NCBI GenBank assembly: GCA_025331445.1
Contig: JAIWNE010000057.1
Location: 1 to 64,000 of the forward strand
From: Blakeslea trispora
Lineage: Eukaryota; Mucoromycota; Mucoromycetes; Mucorales; Choanephoraceae
Reading direction: 5' to 3'
Length of the DNA stretch: 64,000 nucleotides
Numbering within the stretch: the first letter of the stretch is position 1; each line of letters starts with the position of its first letter. Positions 24,587 through 37,747 of the stretch are shown piece by piece. Under the pieces are notes generated by a model. It did not search any database. It was not told the DNA's origin and saw nothing but the letters and a program-made list of their open reading frames with translations. Position numbers and translations under genes: made by a program.

Positions 24587-26022
24587 TCGCTTGAAATTGG
24601 AGCAAGTAAGTTACATTATATGTCTGTTTAAAATAATTTTGTTCGGTAAAATTCCGGCAAATGTTCGGCCTTGCTCCGGCGACTACATGCTCTCTCTTTG
24701 CGTGCTCATACTTCATCCTTTTTGTAATGAGTGTGCTGTATTTTTGCTCTGATGATTTAGTCTAAAGACTTGTGCTTGTCTTTATCTCATTCAAAGCACT
24801 TCTTCTATTCTATTAATTTTCAATAACATTGAGCGTAAACCAAAAGTTAAATGAGTTGCCTCAAGGTGAGACTTTGTTATAACAAACAGTTACATTAACA
24901 ATGACAACTGATTATATCATTTTCTTTTCAATCAGTTCTTGCAGATATTTTTAAAAAAAAGGAAACATGTTTTAAGCTAGTTTTCTTTTCGTTTAAATGA
25001 AAAGATGAAAAATGGCATTTCTACAGATACCAAACACTTTACACTACTGGATTTTCGTTCAAATCACTAATTGATTTCTTCTAATAGTAGCCTGTTTGAA
25101 TCAAGAATGTTTGTTCAAATCGGATCAACCAGGAGACTCTAAATAGTTTGCACTTTACTGCTTACTGATATTACTGTCTAAATAAAACTCGAAACATTTG
25201 TTTATCAACATACATTAAACCTTATAATTAGATTAAGTAGCAGTTACTTTTGATAAGATATCACGTACCATTGTTTTCCAATAGGGCAACCTCAAAGACT
25301 TTAGAAAACTTACCACAAAAAAATCACTCTTGGATTGAGCAACTACTATAAGCGGCACTGAAGTTTCTGGAGCAAATCATTTAGACATGGTTAAAAGATG
25401 GCAACTATATTAGGTAAATTGACGTAGTTATACAAGCAAGAAAAAAGCAAAATCTACAAGCAATCTGTTTTGGCTAACTAGCTTTTCAGCTCTGAATCTT
25501 TTTATGGAAAAGAGTAAATCATAATAAATTCATATCTTCAATTGTTCTATATGGTTGTTCATTATCTTTTCATGCATGAGCATTTGTCCCAACAGCTCAT
25601 TTAGACGCACTATTGTGTTCTTTTAGTAATTAAAAGAAAACCCCAAAGAAGCACCGGGTTTATTGAGCTCGTATAAAGAGTAAGCAATTCAAAACTCAAA
25701 CCACCATATAGGCAAGTGATGGCTATTGACATGTCCTACACAATTATATCCAAGTGACATTAAATTGATTCCTTAGAAAGTTTGTTCATGTAGTCTCGAG
25801 TAACTGTCGATTGAACCATAGGGCCAAACAGTAACTACTTGCTTGTTTAGCTTCTAAAGTAGCATCACAAACAAAACTTCCTCCTCTTTAGTCTTCTGAT
25901 CACTTTAAAGCAATTCTGGGTAACTGATCAATTGAGTTCGAAATCCCGACCTTTATTTTCCCAATTGAGGCTGGAAATATCCTCTTTTTATACAACATAG
26001 TCAACATCGAGAAAGCAGAGAC
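24587..26022. other. Gene-poor region upstream of CSF1
   Basis: 1.4 kb of AT-rich sequence without a coding frame. A short GC-richer patch at 24640-24695 (CCGGC words) follows the tRNA. The last 100 bp contain repeat copy A, described separately, close to the CSF1 start codon. Confidence 0.55.
25918..25985 (+). repeat. Promoter-associated repeat, copy A (degenerate terminus)
   Basis: It contains GATCAATTGAG followed by TTCGAAATCCCGACC, a T-rich spacer, and CCCAATTGAGGCTGG. The same order of words occurs in copy B at 47000-47115. The end that in copies B and C reads GCACTG is degraded here. The repeat finishes about 40 bp before the CSF1 start codon, so it probably overlaps the transcription start region. 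Confidence 0.6.
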
Positions 26023-29000
26023 ATGAACCCAGTCTATACTGCAGCTGCAGCTGCGAATAACACCAACATACAGTCTCCAAGCGACTTTTGGCTATTTGTT
26101 GTTTACTGTCTTGTTGTGATCATCGTGGTCATTTTCTTTTTGTTCTACTTCAATCGAGTACTTGGACAGATTCTTACATTCCTTATAAATCAATATACAT
26201 GGCGAAAACACAATGCCTACGTTGAAGTTGGTAAAGAAAGAGACCAAATTGCCTATTTTCTTCTTATTGTATGAGTGCTGAATTTATATACTTCATTAGA
26301 TTCAATCCGTGTTTCTCTATTGGGTGGCCGAGTGTTGTTTAAGAATCTTCGTTATCTGTCTACCAATCAATCGATATCAATTATTAAGGGCCACATATCT
26401 ATTCAGTACTGGCTGCTCAATGTGAGAAAATCGAATGATGATATAAAAGGCAAGCTATTTTGTTATTTCCCTGATTCATAAAAAAAAAATCTAAATTGTG
26501 TCAACAAATTAGGAAAATCGAGCGATTTGCCTTGTCGAGTTGCGTGCCAGCTTGAAGGAGTCGAATGCTTTATTTACAATAATGTTCCAGCTTTCGATAG
26601 AATGAAGAGCACATTTGGGCTAGATCCAGTAGATACCCGACCCACTGTGTCCACAGAACAAAAGAAGCTGGAAGTTGATCATGAGACTCCGATAACTGAA
26701 AGCATTGGCGGTGATGCGAATTCTTTGTTTGAAAGATTAATGCCAATCCAATTCGAGTGTACCACAAGCGCAGTGATGATTGGTAACACAGAACTCAAAT
26801 CGATGATTGTTTGCAAAGCATCTCAGGCAAATGGCATTTACAGCATTGTAAAGTCGAGGTCGCCAATGGATCATTATAAATCTGTGATAGATATTGTACT
26901 AAGGAGATGCCAAATGAATATCAAAGACAATATGGATTATGCTGGACCTGATGCTGATACCAAGTCAACACGAAAACCAATACCCAGAAAAAGGTAGGTT
27001 TGGATATAAACTTTTGCAAGTTTATTTGATTGATTAGATAATCCTCCCCCTTTTTCTTCTTTTTGTACTGTCATATAGTTACTTTAGTGCTCTCATGAAG
27101 CTAACAGATTGGGCTTTGTCATTCATCAAGACGCGGCAATATGGCGGAATGCAACATATGCAACATCTAATGCGAGAAGCAAACTCACAATCGAATCAAA
27201 AGAGTGCTGATGATACAACCTACCATGAGGAATATGCCCGGGTCAATAGCGTTCTAGAGTGTAACGAGATGGCTTTGACATACTATGCCGACTATCCAGG
27301 TAAAAGAACAAGAAAGTTGTTTCCTTTGATTCAAGTCTAACAGATATTTAAAAAGGTCCCACACCATCACTTGACAGCATAGATGATAATTGTATAGGGA
27401 TAATTGGGGTAGACGTAGGAAATGGTGGGCTGCCTCCAGAGTGGGGTCTTCGAATTTACTTGTGGGACGCAGTTGTGCAGTATGGTCCTTGGGCTGATCG
27501 CCAACGAAATCAAATGCAAGAGTATTTCTTCCCGAATGCTCATAGACCAAACATGCCTACTCAACGCTTAGCACCTGGACAACAACGAATACCCACTTGT
27601 TTTGAGACGTACATTGAATTCATGAATGAAGGAAAACTGAGAGTTCCTACTAAGGAAAAGTCAAAGGTTAGCATTATTTCCGCTTTGGTCGCTTTTTCGA
27701 AAAAAAAAAAAAAACTTAACTTTGGTCTTTGATAGGATTGGAAATATGCACCAGGGTCATCTGAACCTGATATTGGATCCGATGGCTATTATGTACGGCC
27801 TTATGGTTGGATGGATGTTAAGATGGGCAAAGGATCGCATATCAAAATAACAACACCTTTTGTATACGACACAGAAGGTTGTATTAGCAAAGTGGATATA
27901 GGACTAAAGGAAGTAGACATAAATACAAGTGTCAATTACTCCTCTTTTATTCAGTCGCCTCGAGTCAAGGTAAAACAAAAGAAATGGACTTTGGTAAAAA
28001 AAAAAAGGTGGAAAAAATCATTGACATGTCGTAGATACAAATCGAAATGCCTGCACCATTACAGTGGAATGGAGATCGTACTTGGAAGATCAATATTGCT
28101 CCAAAAAAACCTACCATTTTTTTACTTCGGGATCATATCTATCTTTTACAGGATATAGCAAAAGACTGGACTTCTAATCCACCTGTTGATTTGCTCTATT
28201 TTACACCCATTACTTACCGGATTAATTTCAGTTCGGAAAGTCCAACAATCTATCTTTGTGTAAATGAACACAATGTTATTAACAATCCTAATTCAATTGA
28301 GGATAATGGTGAGTTTGTTTCGAATACTTTATAGCATTTTACAAACCAATCCCCTCCCTCTTTCATTAGCTTTCCTGAAAGTACAAGCACATAAGATTGG
28401 AGTTGATGTTGTTATGCCATTGACCGAGTACCAGCCAGATACAACTGCTATAAAATTCACAGTGGGTATAGAGCATGGCAGTGCAGGTTTGTCTCTTCAG
28501 ACATCGCACACTTTAAATGCATTTATGCGAGAGGATGATGCTTATACTGCTGTTGCGGCTAACATCGCTATTGAAGGGTCCTATGAATTCTACAGTACAG
28601 TCGACATTGCGCGACATATCGAATCTTGTAATTTGTATATCAAAATCAATGGTGCAACTGTCAAATTGTTTGGTACTCTGATCCGCTATTTATTTTTATT
28701 AAAGGATAACTATTTTGGAGCCTGGAACAATTTCTCTACAATTGATGAATACAGAAAGAGAAGAGCCAACAATGAAGAATGGCTAGAACAGAAGAAGAGA
28801 CAAATAGAATCAAAAGTAAAGTCTGGGGAACGATTCGAATCAAAATTGACCTTTGCTCAAACATTTTTTATATCACTTTTAGCCCTTGCAAGATCCATTT
28901 GAAGCATATGTATTGCTGGATCTTGAAGACGGTGTGTTGTTGTTGCCTGAAAATATATATGAATGCTCGCGATACTCTCAATTAGAATTTCAAGAGCTTC

Positions 29001-32000
29001 AACTTGAGCTTAGAAATCTTGATGTGTATATGGGTAAATGTGGAATAGGATGTAAATCGCCAAATGTAAACTAACGATTTTGACTGCTAGATATGTATCT
29101 TAGCATCAGTCCTATTACCATAAGTAGAGACAGTAATCCAAACCCTCAATCTAAACAAGGATTCTTTCGTATCAAGAATGCGAGGGATCCAAAAAACTAT
29201 CTTTATATCGATGGTAATTCTATACTAAAACATCTAGGCATGCACCGATAAATTCACTAACTCTTTTTATTTGCGAGCAGGTTTCAACGTTCACGCACAT
29301 AGATTGTTTGGTCCTTTACCCGATTGTGCAACTTATTTATGTCATTGGGACTTTGATGTCGGACGTATATGGGGTGAAATTAAGCCATGTTTTCTGTTAG
29401 GATTGGCTTGTTTTGGTCAATCTTTTGCTTATAACCTGATTGATGAAGATAATGCTGTTCCAAAAGAACTTGAGTCTAGCAGCTTACCGGACGCCACTTT
29501 TCTAAAAGTGCACATTGACACAATTGATATCAATCTCATGAGTATGAATAGTGCTACAAACATCAGCTTAGGCGAAGGTGTGCTGATTGAGTTCGATAAT
29601 CTGATCAATGTCAAGTACAGCCAGAGAATTACTATCAAAATACCCATATTCTTGATGCGCTGTTTAGCTAACCCGGATCAGGCTCGAGTCGATAATTTGA
29701 ACGAAGTAAGCAAAGAATATGATAGTTAGTGCTTGGCATTCATATCTACTTTTGTACCTTAGATAAATGACCACAATTACTCTTGGGCAGAAGTAGCTAA
29801 AGTCGATTTAGGCTTGAACATAACTGTGTTTAGACATACCTCGTCATGGAAAAAGGCCAGAGACGAGCAACAAAACTTTATCCGTACCCAAGATTATCCC
29901 ACAAGGCGCTGTATAAGACTCTATGAGGAAGTGGATGAGGCATCTCAGTGTAGGTTTAATAATTGTTGCTTTTACTGTATATAATACTAAGTATTCTAAG
30001 CTTTATTCACATCAGCTTCTCGATCTTCTTTTCATTCAAGTGCTAACGAACACCATGTTGGAGTTTTGTATGCTCCGCCTTTTAGGCCTTTTATGTCTGG
30101 TAAGTAACATTTCTTTGTTTTCAAAGCTGTCATCAGTTCAATTTCATTGACTTTTGCGTGAATTAGGTCATGTTGAAGACAAGTCAGTTATGTATGATAC
30201 TCGGTCTCTTAGTTCTGATATTGCCACACCAAGACAAGGAAGATCAAGAGGTTATAGCAACCCTAGTAGTATGTCAAGCTCGCATCACAATTCAGCCAAG
30301 AGTGAGCTAGCATACAGCGACTCAGATGACGAAATTGGTTCAAGTATTGATCTAGAAAATATTTGCTATGAGCGCTTCTCTATCCATAGCAGTAAATCTA
30401 GAGACAACGAGTCATTTCATACAGCTAAAGACTCAGATTACGAAGATGGAGAAGGGGCCGTATTTGATGGTTTTTGGTTTCCAGATGACTATTCAATTGT
30501 TTCTAGAGAAGAGAGTGGTATTACTAGTGACGAAGGTAAAATTACAGCTTTCTTTTCTATCATTTTTTTTGTATGAGAATCAATGTGCTGACTAGGATTC
30601 ACTATATATTATTCAATCTGTGTAGAACTAGCTAGTCCGGATAACCAGTTTAACAAAAATGAGTCTTCAAAAGAGCTCAAGTCAGCTATTCCACCATCAA
30701 TTCCTTATAGCGACTACCTAAGAAGCTACAAAATCAATAGAGTAGGAAATGATAAAAACTTTGGAAGCTTTTTCCATCCCTACGTTCCTCCTTCTCAAAC
30801 GTCATTTGTGCCCGAAAAGGTTTGTTCTTTGTAACTAGTACAAGGAATGGTTTTGATAACCAATTCCATAATATCTCAATAGGCATATGAAGAAAAAGGC
30901 AGACCATTGTATGATCACAATGAAGATAGGCATGAAGAGTACTTTTCTCGTAGCAATGTATTCGATGAGCCTCAGGAAACAATAGACGAGTACAGTGAGG
31001 GCAACGAAGTTACTGCGACAACTGTTATTGAGGCCACAAGACCAGTGTCCATCCTTTTAACGCCTATCCTTGTTAAAATCATCCAAGAGTTGGCAGAAGA
31101 AATAACTAAAGACGTAAGTTTTACCTGCACCTTTTAGAATTAGTCTAACAAAGGCAATATGTTGATAAATTTGTATAGGATTGGGATCTGGAGACTATGT
31201 TGGATGCTATACAAATTCAGTATGTTGAGCAGTTGACAAGATACTTGACAGACCAATATATCTGTACCCGATTTGCTGTTATTCTGCCTCAGACTTATCT
31301 GCATTTCATTCAAAACGTAACTGTGCCTGACGACCTTCCTTCTTATCTACATGGCGAATCTGTTGTTAAAACTCAATACAATCCCGAAGACACAGTGCTT
31401 TGTTCGGCTGATGTGTTTATGAATGAATTTCATATGATTGGCAGTGTGAAATTTGAAGATTATGCTTTTGCTGAAAAGAAAAATAAGGTAGCCGAATCCA
31501 ATATTGTTTTACAAGAATCGAGGGTACACATTGATGTTGGTGATATGGGTTCAACAGTTCAATATATTTCAAAACAACATGAACGGCAATCGATTGCATT
31601 TGGTATCCCATACGAATCATTAAGAAACAAAAATATGTATCACTATATTGAAGGTGACAGCGTGCTTGTGAACGAGCTTGTGATGCTTGATTTGGCCATT
31701 AAAGGATTCAGCTTTAAATGGCTAGGTGCAAGGACGCCCAACTATGCTGACCTAACGGTGCAGAGTGTTGACACTATCATTATCACTGAATCAGTCGAGA
31801 TTCTCGTAGGAGCGGTCTATTCATGGCTTGTGTTTGTTGACGATCTGAAGAGTATTTTAGAAAAGTTCCAAGAACAACGCTCAAAGCAGGTCCAAGTCTT
31901 TATCAATGAAATTGCCAATTTCTCAGTAACACAAGCTGTAACAGGCGATCCAGTATTCTTGACTACCCCAACAACTATGCTCAGGTTGGGCTCTCGAAAC

Positions 32001-35000
32001 TTCAGAAATGATGTAGGTTGGAAGCTGTTGGCAAGAATGCGTCATTGTCTTCGCTCTATGCCATTATCGAAAAGAGAAGAGCTGCAATACAGACTTACTT
32101 CTGGTGGGGCGTTACAAGGCATTGATTCTGCTACTATATTTAATAATGTGGTGCAGACATTCTCTTTGTGGCGAAACTGGGAAATCAGTTATGACGATAT
32201 GCTTCATTGTCGATTGATAACACAACCCTTTAAGCATTTGTTGAGCCAGAAAGACAAGAATGCCAGCAAAAACATCACAAGTGAGGTTGCTAAATTCTTG
32301 ACATCTTCTTCCAACTTTGCCAAGTTTAAGCTCGTTGAATTCAAGTTTACTATATACGAAGAAGAGGCAGCTAAATACCAAGAAGAAGAAAACAGTATAT
32401 CCATCAATTCAATCGAATTTCTACTTGAATGTCTGTTCAAGTCGTCTTTAATCTCTACATTCGCAGAGTCGCGCAACGTAGACGGACATCACAAGCTTGC
32501 TTCCGAAGGATATTTGGACGCTATTACCAAGATTACTGTTGGGGAAGTTAATATAACAACAAATCCAATTATTTTAGCCTTTGCAAGACATATGTTGCTT
32601 GTTCAAAGAGCATTTGCTACAAAACTAGATGATGTTCTCTCTGAACCAACTCAATCGTCTAAGCAAAAAAATAAGAGTGAAACAGATTTTGACTTTAATG
32701 TTCTGCTTTCCAAAGTTGATGTTGTAGGCCAAGCTCTAGTAAATGTAGAAAGCATTAACATTATGGCTCAGGCCCAAGAACTCTGTATGGATACACTTGT
32801 CACTGGTATTCAAAGCTCTATTCTTTTTTCCAATCCTAAGCTGGCACCCTTACAACTTACTTCACATGTCGACAAAGATTCTGATACAGGTTCAGGCAAA
32901 CGTAGCTCCAATCGAGGATCGCGCAAAACCAACATAACGGAGCCACGATTAATACTTGAGGCTGCTGGTGGAATACAAGCAGTTGACATCAAGTTCAAAG
33001 AAGAAATGCGCGGAAAAAACATAAAGGCTTTGTCAGAAACTGTTTTGTTAGGCATAATGCTGGAAAGAGCCAACGTGAATGCAAATATATCTCAAATAAC
33101 AAAACCATCAAAAAAGACTACCAAGATAGACTTCAGCAAAAATGTACTGAATGTATTTTCCAATATTCACAAGTTTCATGTGCATGTACCTCAGAGCTTG
33201 CTCCGTCTTTATGGCTTCGTAGAATCATGGCAAGCTGAGCAAGGCCGAAGATATCATTTTATGATTCAAAACCTAGTGAAGGAATGGGAGGTTCAACGAA
33301 AAGATATAAATGATCAATCAAGTGTTCCCTCAGTTGTCTCCTCTCAACCATCAGTTTCAGTTGTTACCAAGAAATTGGACATCAAGCTACAATTCCTGTT
33401 AAATGAGTTCTTGATACAAGCAGACTTGCTGCCTTCTCTAAGCGCCGAATATCGAATCTCGGACCTCTTTATCATAGTCAATGAGAATCATCAAAAGGCG
33501 CTACCAATTCGCATGTATTCTTTCCAACTTTCTAAGCAAGCTATTCTATTGATCACGAAGGATCTCAAGAACAAGCCAAGAAGCGATAACACTGGTATAT
33601 TCAATTTGCCTGGGATACGTAGTACAGGATCACTTCGTAGTGAGATAGTAGATGGTACCAGTCAACTGAACTTACGATCCATAATATCAGTTGATCATAT
33701 CTCCATGTCTCTTGACGTGGGTCTAATCGATACAATATTAACTGCACAGTCGCTTGTGGGAAATGAAATCAGCGAACTTATTGAAGTTCTCTCGTACTCT
33801 AAGCGTAGCTCGAGTAAAAAACCAAGTGAAAGTTTAGATACTGACAGTCTGTCAAAAAGCACTAGTAGAGAATTCAAGTATACAGTTGATATATCTCTGG
33901 ACGGCTTGCGCATTTCAGCATCAAGTCCTTCAGCTATTGGCATATTCCAATCAAAACTTTTGGAGGCTTCTATCTCAAACGATTGTGCATTCACAAACAG
34001 CACACACAATGCATCTAACAAATTGACATGGAAGTTACAAGCACAGCACTTTTCGCTTTCTCTTGATCACAACACAGTAAACGACACCTTTATTCAAGCA
34101 AATTCAGCAAAGTATAAGTCAAATACTCACCGTAATTGCTTAGCTTATATCCTGTTGGACTTCAGCGTACAAAACTATGTGTCTATATGTACAAAAGAAG
34201 ATTGTGTCAAAGAAACACATGCCCATATTGCTGAAAAGAATTTTGAAGCCATGCTTATCGAATTTGAGCGCATTCAAACAGTAATGCAACCCATTGCTCT
34301 AGGTAAACTAGCGGAGATGTATATTTACTATGATACAGAGCTGAGCAAAAAGAAAATGATGAAGAAGGACGAATTGGATCGATTGTCAACAAACACAAAA
34401 CTGATTGTGCAATCTATTACTCTCAAAAACGAATGGCCAAACACGCTGCAGAATGAGTCACATTCAATTCTCGAAGGAAAAGCCATATGTCTAAGCGTTC
34501 GTCGTCTTGGTGTTGCTGTGCCACTTGATGAACGATCTGATATACCTATATCTGAAGAGTGTGAAGACATGAGTGCTTTACTGCTTTCTGTTTCATCAAT
34601 CGAGTTCTTTTCTAAAAGTATAGAAAAAGGTGCTTTACACTTGGAGAATATCACTATACAGTTTTTAAAACAATTCGATCAAAGCAAAGCCGAGCACTTT
34701 CTTGCAGAAAATCATCCTCGAACAAATTTGATCAACTTTCCCCTCATTGCTTGTAGTGTGTCCGCTACAAACGTCAAGCCTATACAGACAGTTGATATAG
34801 ATGCAAAAGTAAAGGGGTTTGAGATGGATGTGGATGGTACAATTGCGGATTATGTCAATACTCTGAGCATTATCTATGTCAAAAGTATGGACCGTGTCAA
34901 CACCTTTACTGAACAGGCTAGTTTGAACCTAAAGAGTAATAACAACAAATCCTCTGCATCTCTTGTAACACTTCCGCAAAGCAGCTCAGCCGAATCAGAG

Positions 35001-37451
35001 GTTGTTCATCTTGATGTTAAAGCCAAGTTTAATTGTGATAGTGGTATCATTCGTATGTATCCCAAACAGCACTCTGGAGGAGCTCAAGCAATCAAGAATG
35101 ATATAAAACCTATAAGAATACGCACTGGGTTCGAATCGAAAGCTAGTGAGACCAATATGGCGACAGTAAACTTACCTGGACTTGACGCCTGGATGGTTTA
35201 TCAAACGCCACTAGGTGCTCATGCAACAATATTGGATGCGCCCAAACAATTTCATGCAGATATCTTGATCCGTGAGAGTCGTAATACGCTCCAACCCACT
35301 TTTGTTCAATTCTTGCGCGAAGTGACAGCCGGCCTCAAGTTAGGCATTCAGCAATCGAGCCAGAGAAGAGCCGACAGAGAAGCCCTATCTGAGACAGAAT
35401 CTAACATGGATGCTTCGTTACTCTTGCGTCTTTCCAAGACTCAATTAGAATTAAGCTGCCAACCTGTATCGAAAGTTGTTTGCTCAGTAGGGTGGCAGGC
35501 GAGTGAGTTCTTGTTGAATTCGTTTTCCAAAGATACTACCTCACGTACCATGAGTTGTATGGGATCGTTGCGTGAAATGACAGCTGTTGTAAAGCATCAC
35601 TTTTCACCTGAAGCTTGTCTTAACGCATGTATTGATCAAATCTCATTCAGTACCATGCTTACCTCTCAAAGAAAAAATGGTTATCTTGAAGACGATATTT
35701 CTATTGTAATCGATTTTCCTTATTTATCTGCTGACCTTAATATGCGTCATCTGCAAGACTTACTTATTCTTTATGCTTGTTGGTTCGATCAGCCTGTACC
35801 TCTGCAGACTTTGAACAAAATTGACCAGTATGACAGATGCGATCAGCAAAGCTCAAACAATTATCTTGATTCTTTAGTCCAAACTCCTTCCATAGATAAT
35901 CAAACTGATTCTTCATCACCAAAGTCTCCAACACCTTTCTCAAAACATGTAGCAATCAGGTTACAAAAGATGGCTTTCTCAGTTGACCTTGGCCAACACA
36001 TTGGCAAAATCACTCTGTCACCTAACGAATTATCGTTCCAGGTTCACGAAGCTCCAAGGGAAAGCAAAGGTCTTAGCGTTATTCTGAAAACTGTTGATAT
36101 CACATCTGAAGGTCGTTTATCTGGAAATGCTCAGTTTAAACCTATATCTATATTGGGTCGGGTGGATCAATCCGAAAATGCAAAGGGTGTTGCAAAATCT
36201 TCTGTACATGCAGTCATAGAAGGGTTTGAAGCATCGTTTGAATATGAATATCAAAATATTCTTCATGCAATTCAACAGCATTTGGAGCTTAACATTGCTC
36301 TTAAGCATGTTGATAATAAGTTTGAATTACAGTCTGGAATCAATCTTGAAGCATTTATAGCTCGTATCTCTGTTAAAACTGTACCAGTCATAATTACTAT
36401 GGCCCAAAGATTTGATGAATTGCTACAAAAGAAAAAACTAGAAGCTGGCATCACGTCTCGCATTGAACAATCTACAGCACCCAAAAAGCAATCGAAGTCT
36501 ACAAAAGTAGTTGTCGAAAAGAGTCAGTACGAAGAGTCACAAGTGAATAGCAATGTTGTTGTCTCTGTTCAAGCAATCGAATTTGTAATTTATCCAAGCC
36601 AATTCCAAGATTCAGATAATGTTGATATTAGAGCAAGAGAATTCAAGATCAATCTCGAAGAGTTCCCACCTACAATAGAAGGCATTCGTCGCAAGCTTAC
36701 AGTCACTCTTGCAAGTGCGTCTTTAGCAAAAAATGTGCCTGGCAAAGACCTTATGCTCCGATATAGTGCACCTTTACCACCAGCTGCTACCAAACCCAAG
36801 AGCTTGGGAGGCACAAAAATCTTTGGTATCCCTGGTACACAGGTTGACATGAATTCTCTTCAGCTTGACCGAAATATTTCACACCAATTTGATGCCGTTT
36901 TTGCCGGACGTATTGGTGTATCTCTGAATATTGGACTTATCAAGTATCTACAGGAGATGATCAACATGTTCAATCTCCAGCTCAATCGAGTATTGGATAG
37001 AAGTTATGATCGATTACAAATGCCCAGTGATATAAGTACTCCCATTAGTATTTCGAGCAATGTAGAAGAGCATGAGGATGGTACGCTTAGTGCTTCTGTA
37101 TCAAGCCGACGTAAATCTCTTTTCACTCCAAGTGTACCACATGATATAACAAGCAAGAGCGATATTGACAATTCAGTACCTGAGTTAGCAGTAGAGACAG
37201 CATCGCAAACGAATGAAGACACAAAAGAAAAAGCAGAAAAGACCGAGAAGCCTGAAGAGTTTACATATACTACATCTGGTTCTGTCAATTTCCATCCACA
37301 GTTACAAGTGATGGGTGACGCTACTCCTCCTGTCGAATGGCTGGGCCTCAAACGCGAAAGGATTCCGGGTATGATGCATGAAAATGTTACTTTACATCTA
37401 GGCAAAGTGTCAAGAGTTGTCTGGGAAATACTTCAATCGCAGATGGACTAA
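26023..37451 (+). CDS. CSF1: CSF1/BLTP1 bridge-like lipid transfer protein
   Basis: Seventeen exons: 26023-26230, 26300-26449, 26513-26993, 27079-27299, 27356-27666, 27736-27969, 28035-28308, 28370-28815, 28883-29033, 29091-29213, 29281-29705, 29763-29949, 30016-30099, 30167-30535, 30626-30819, 30883-31113 and 31179-37451; 3453 aa. There is one N-terminal TM helix (about 22-46, WLFVVYCLVVIIVV), then VSLLGGRVLFKNLRYL, the start of the repeating beta-groove. It ends with LGLKRERIPGMMHENV, typical of the fungal Csf1 C-terminus. Csf1/BLTP1 (Tweek) spans ER-plasma membrane or ER-mitochondria contacts and moves phospholipid, with links to phosphatidylethanolamine for GPI anchors and to cold growth. 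The intron at 26450-26512 needs a GC donor. The last exon is 6273 bp, in sharp contrast to the 16 short exons before it. Confidence 0.93.
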
Positions 37452-37671
37452 AACTTCTTCACTAAGCTCACTCTTCTATTGAATTAACTTCTTGTATGCT
37501 TTGCAAAACAACAAAAACAACAATTTTGATCCTTTTCCTATAATAAAGCAAAATCTTATATAGAGCCTTTTTAAGCAAGACGGTTTCTATGAGCCTAATA
37601 CTTTATTTGACTATTGTCATCCTTATGTTTATCTTGACCTAAAGTATGATGTACGGACATGAAATTTCTAT

Positions 37672-37690
37672 TTTTTTTTTTTTTTTTTTT
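37672..37690. repeat. Poly-T tract
   Basis: A near-pure T-run in the short CSF1-Mcd4 spacer, about 60 bp before the Mcd4 start codon. Poly(dT) tracts of this kind often exclude nucleosomes in fungal promoters; that role is inferred here. Confidence 0.7.
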
Positions 37691-37747
37691 GGTTTCAGAC
37701 CACTTTGTATTCTTCTTTTGTTTACAGATAAAACTGTTGAGACAATC

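Noticed and set aside
26460..26490. CSF1 split into two genes because of a stop after the second exon
   Set aside because: A GC-AG intron joins the frame exactly and the conserved Csf1 N-terminus continues across it.
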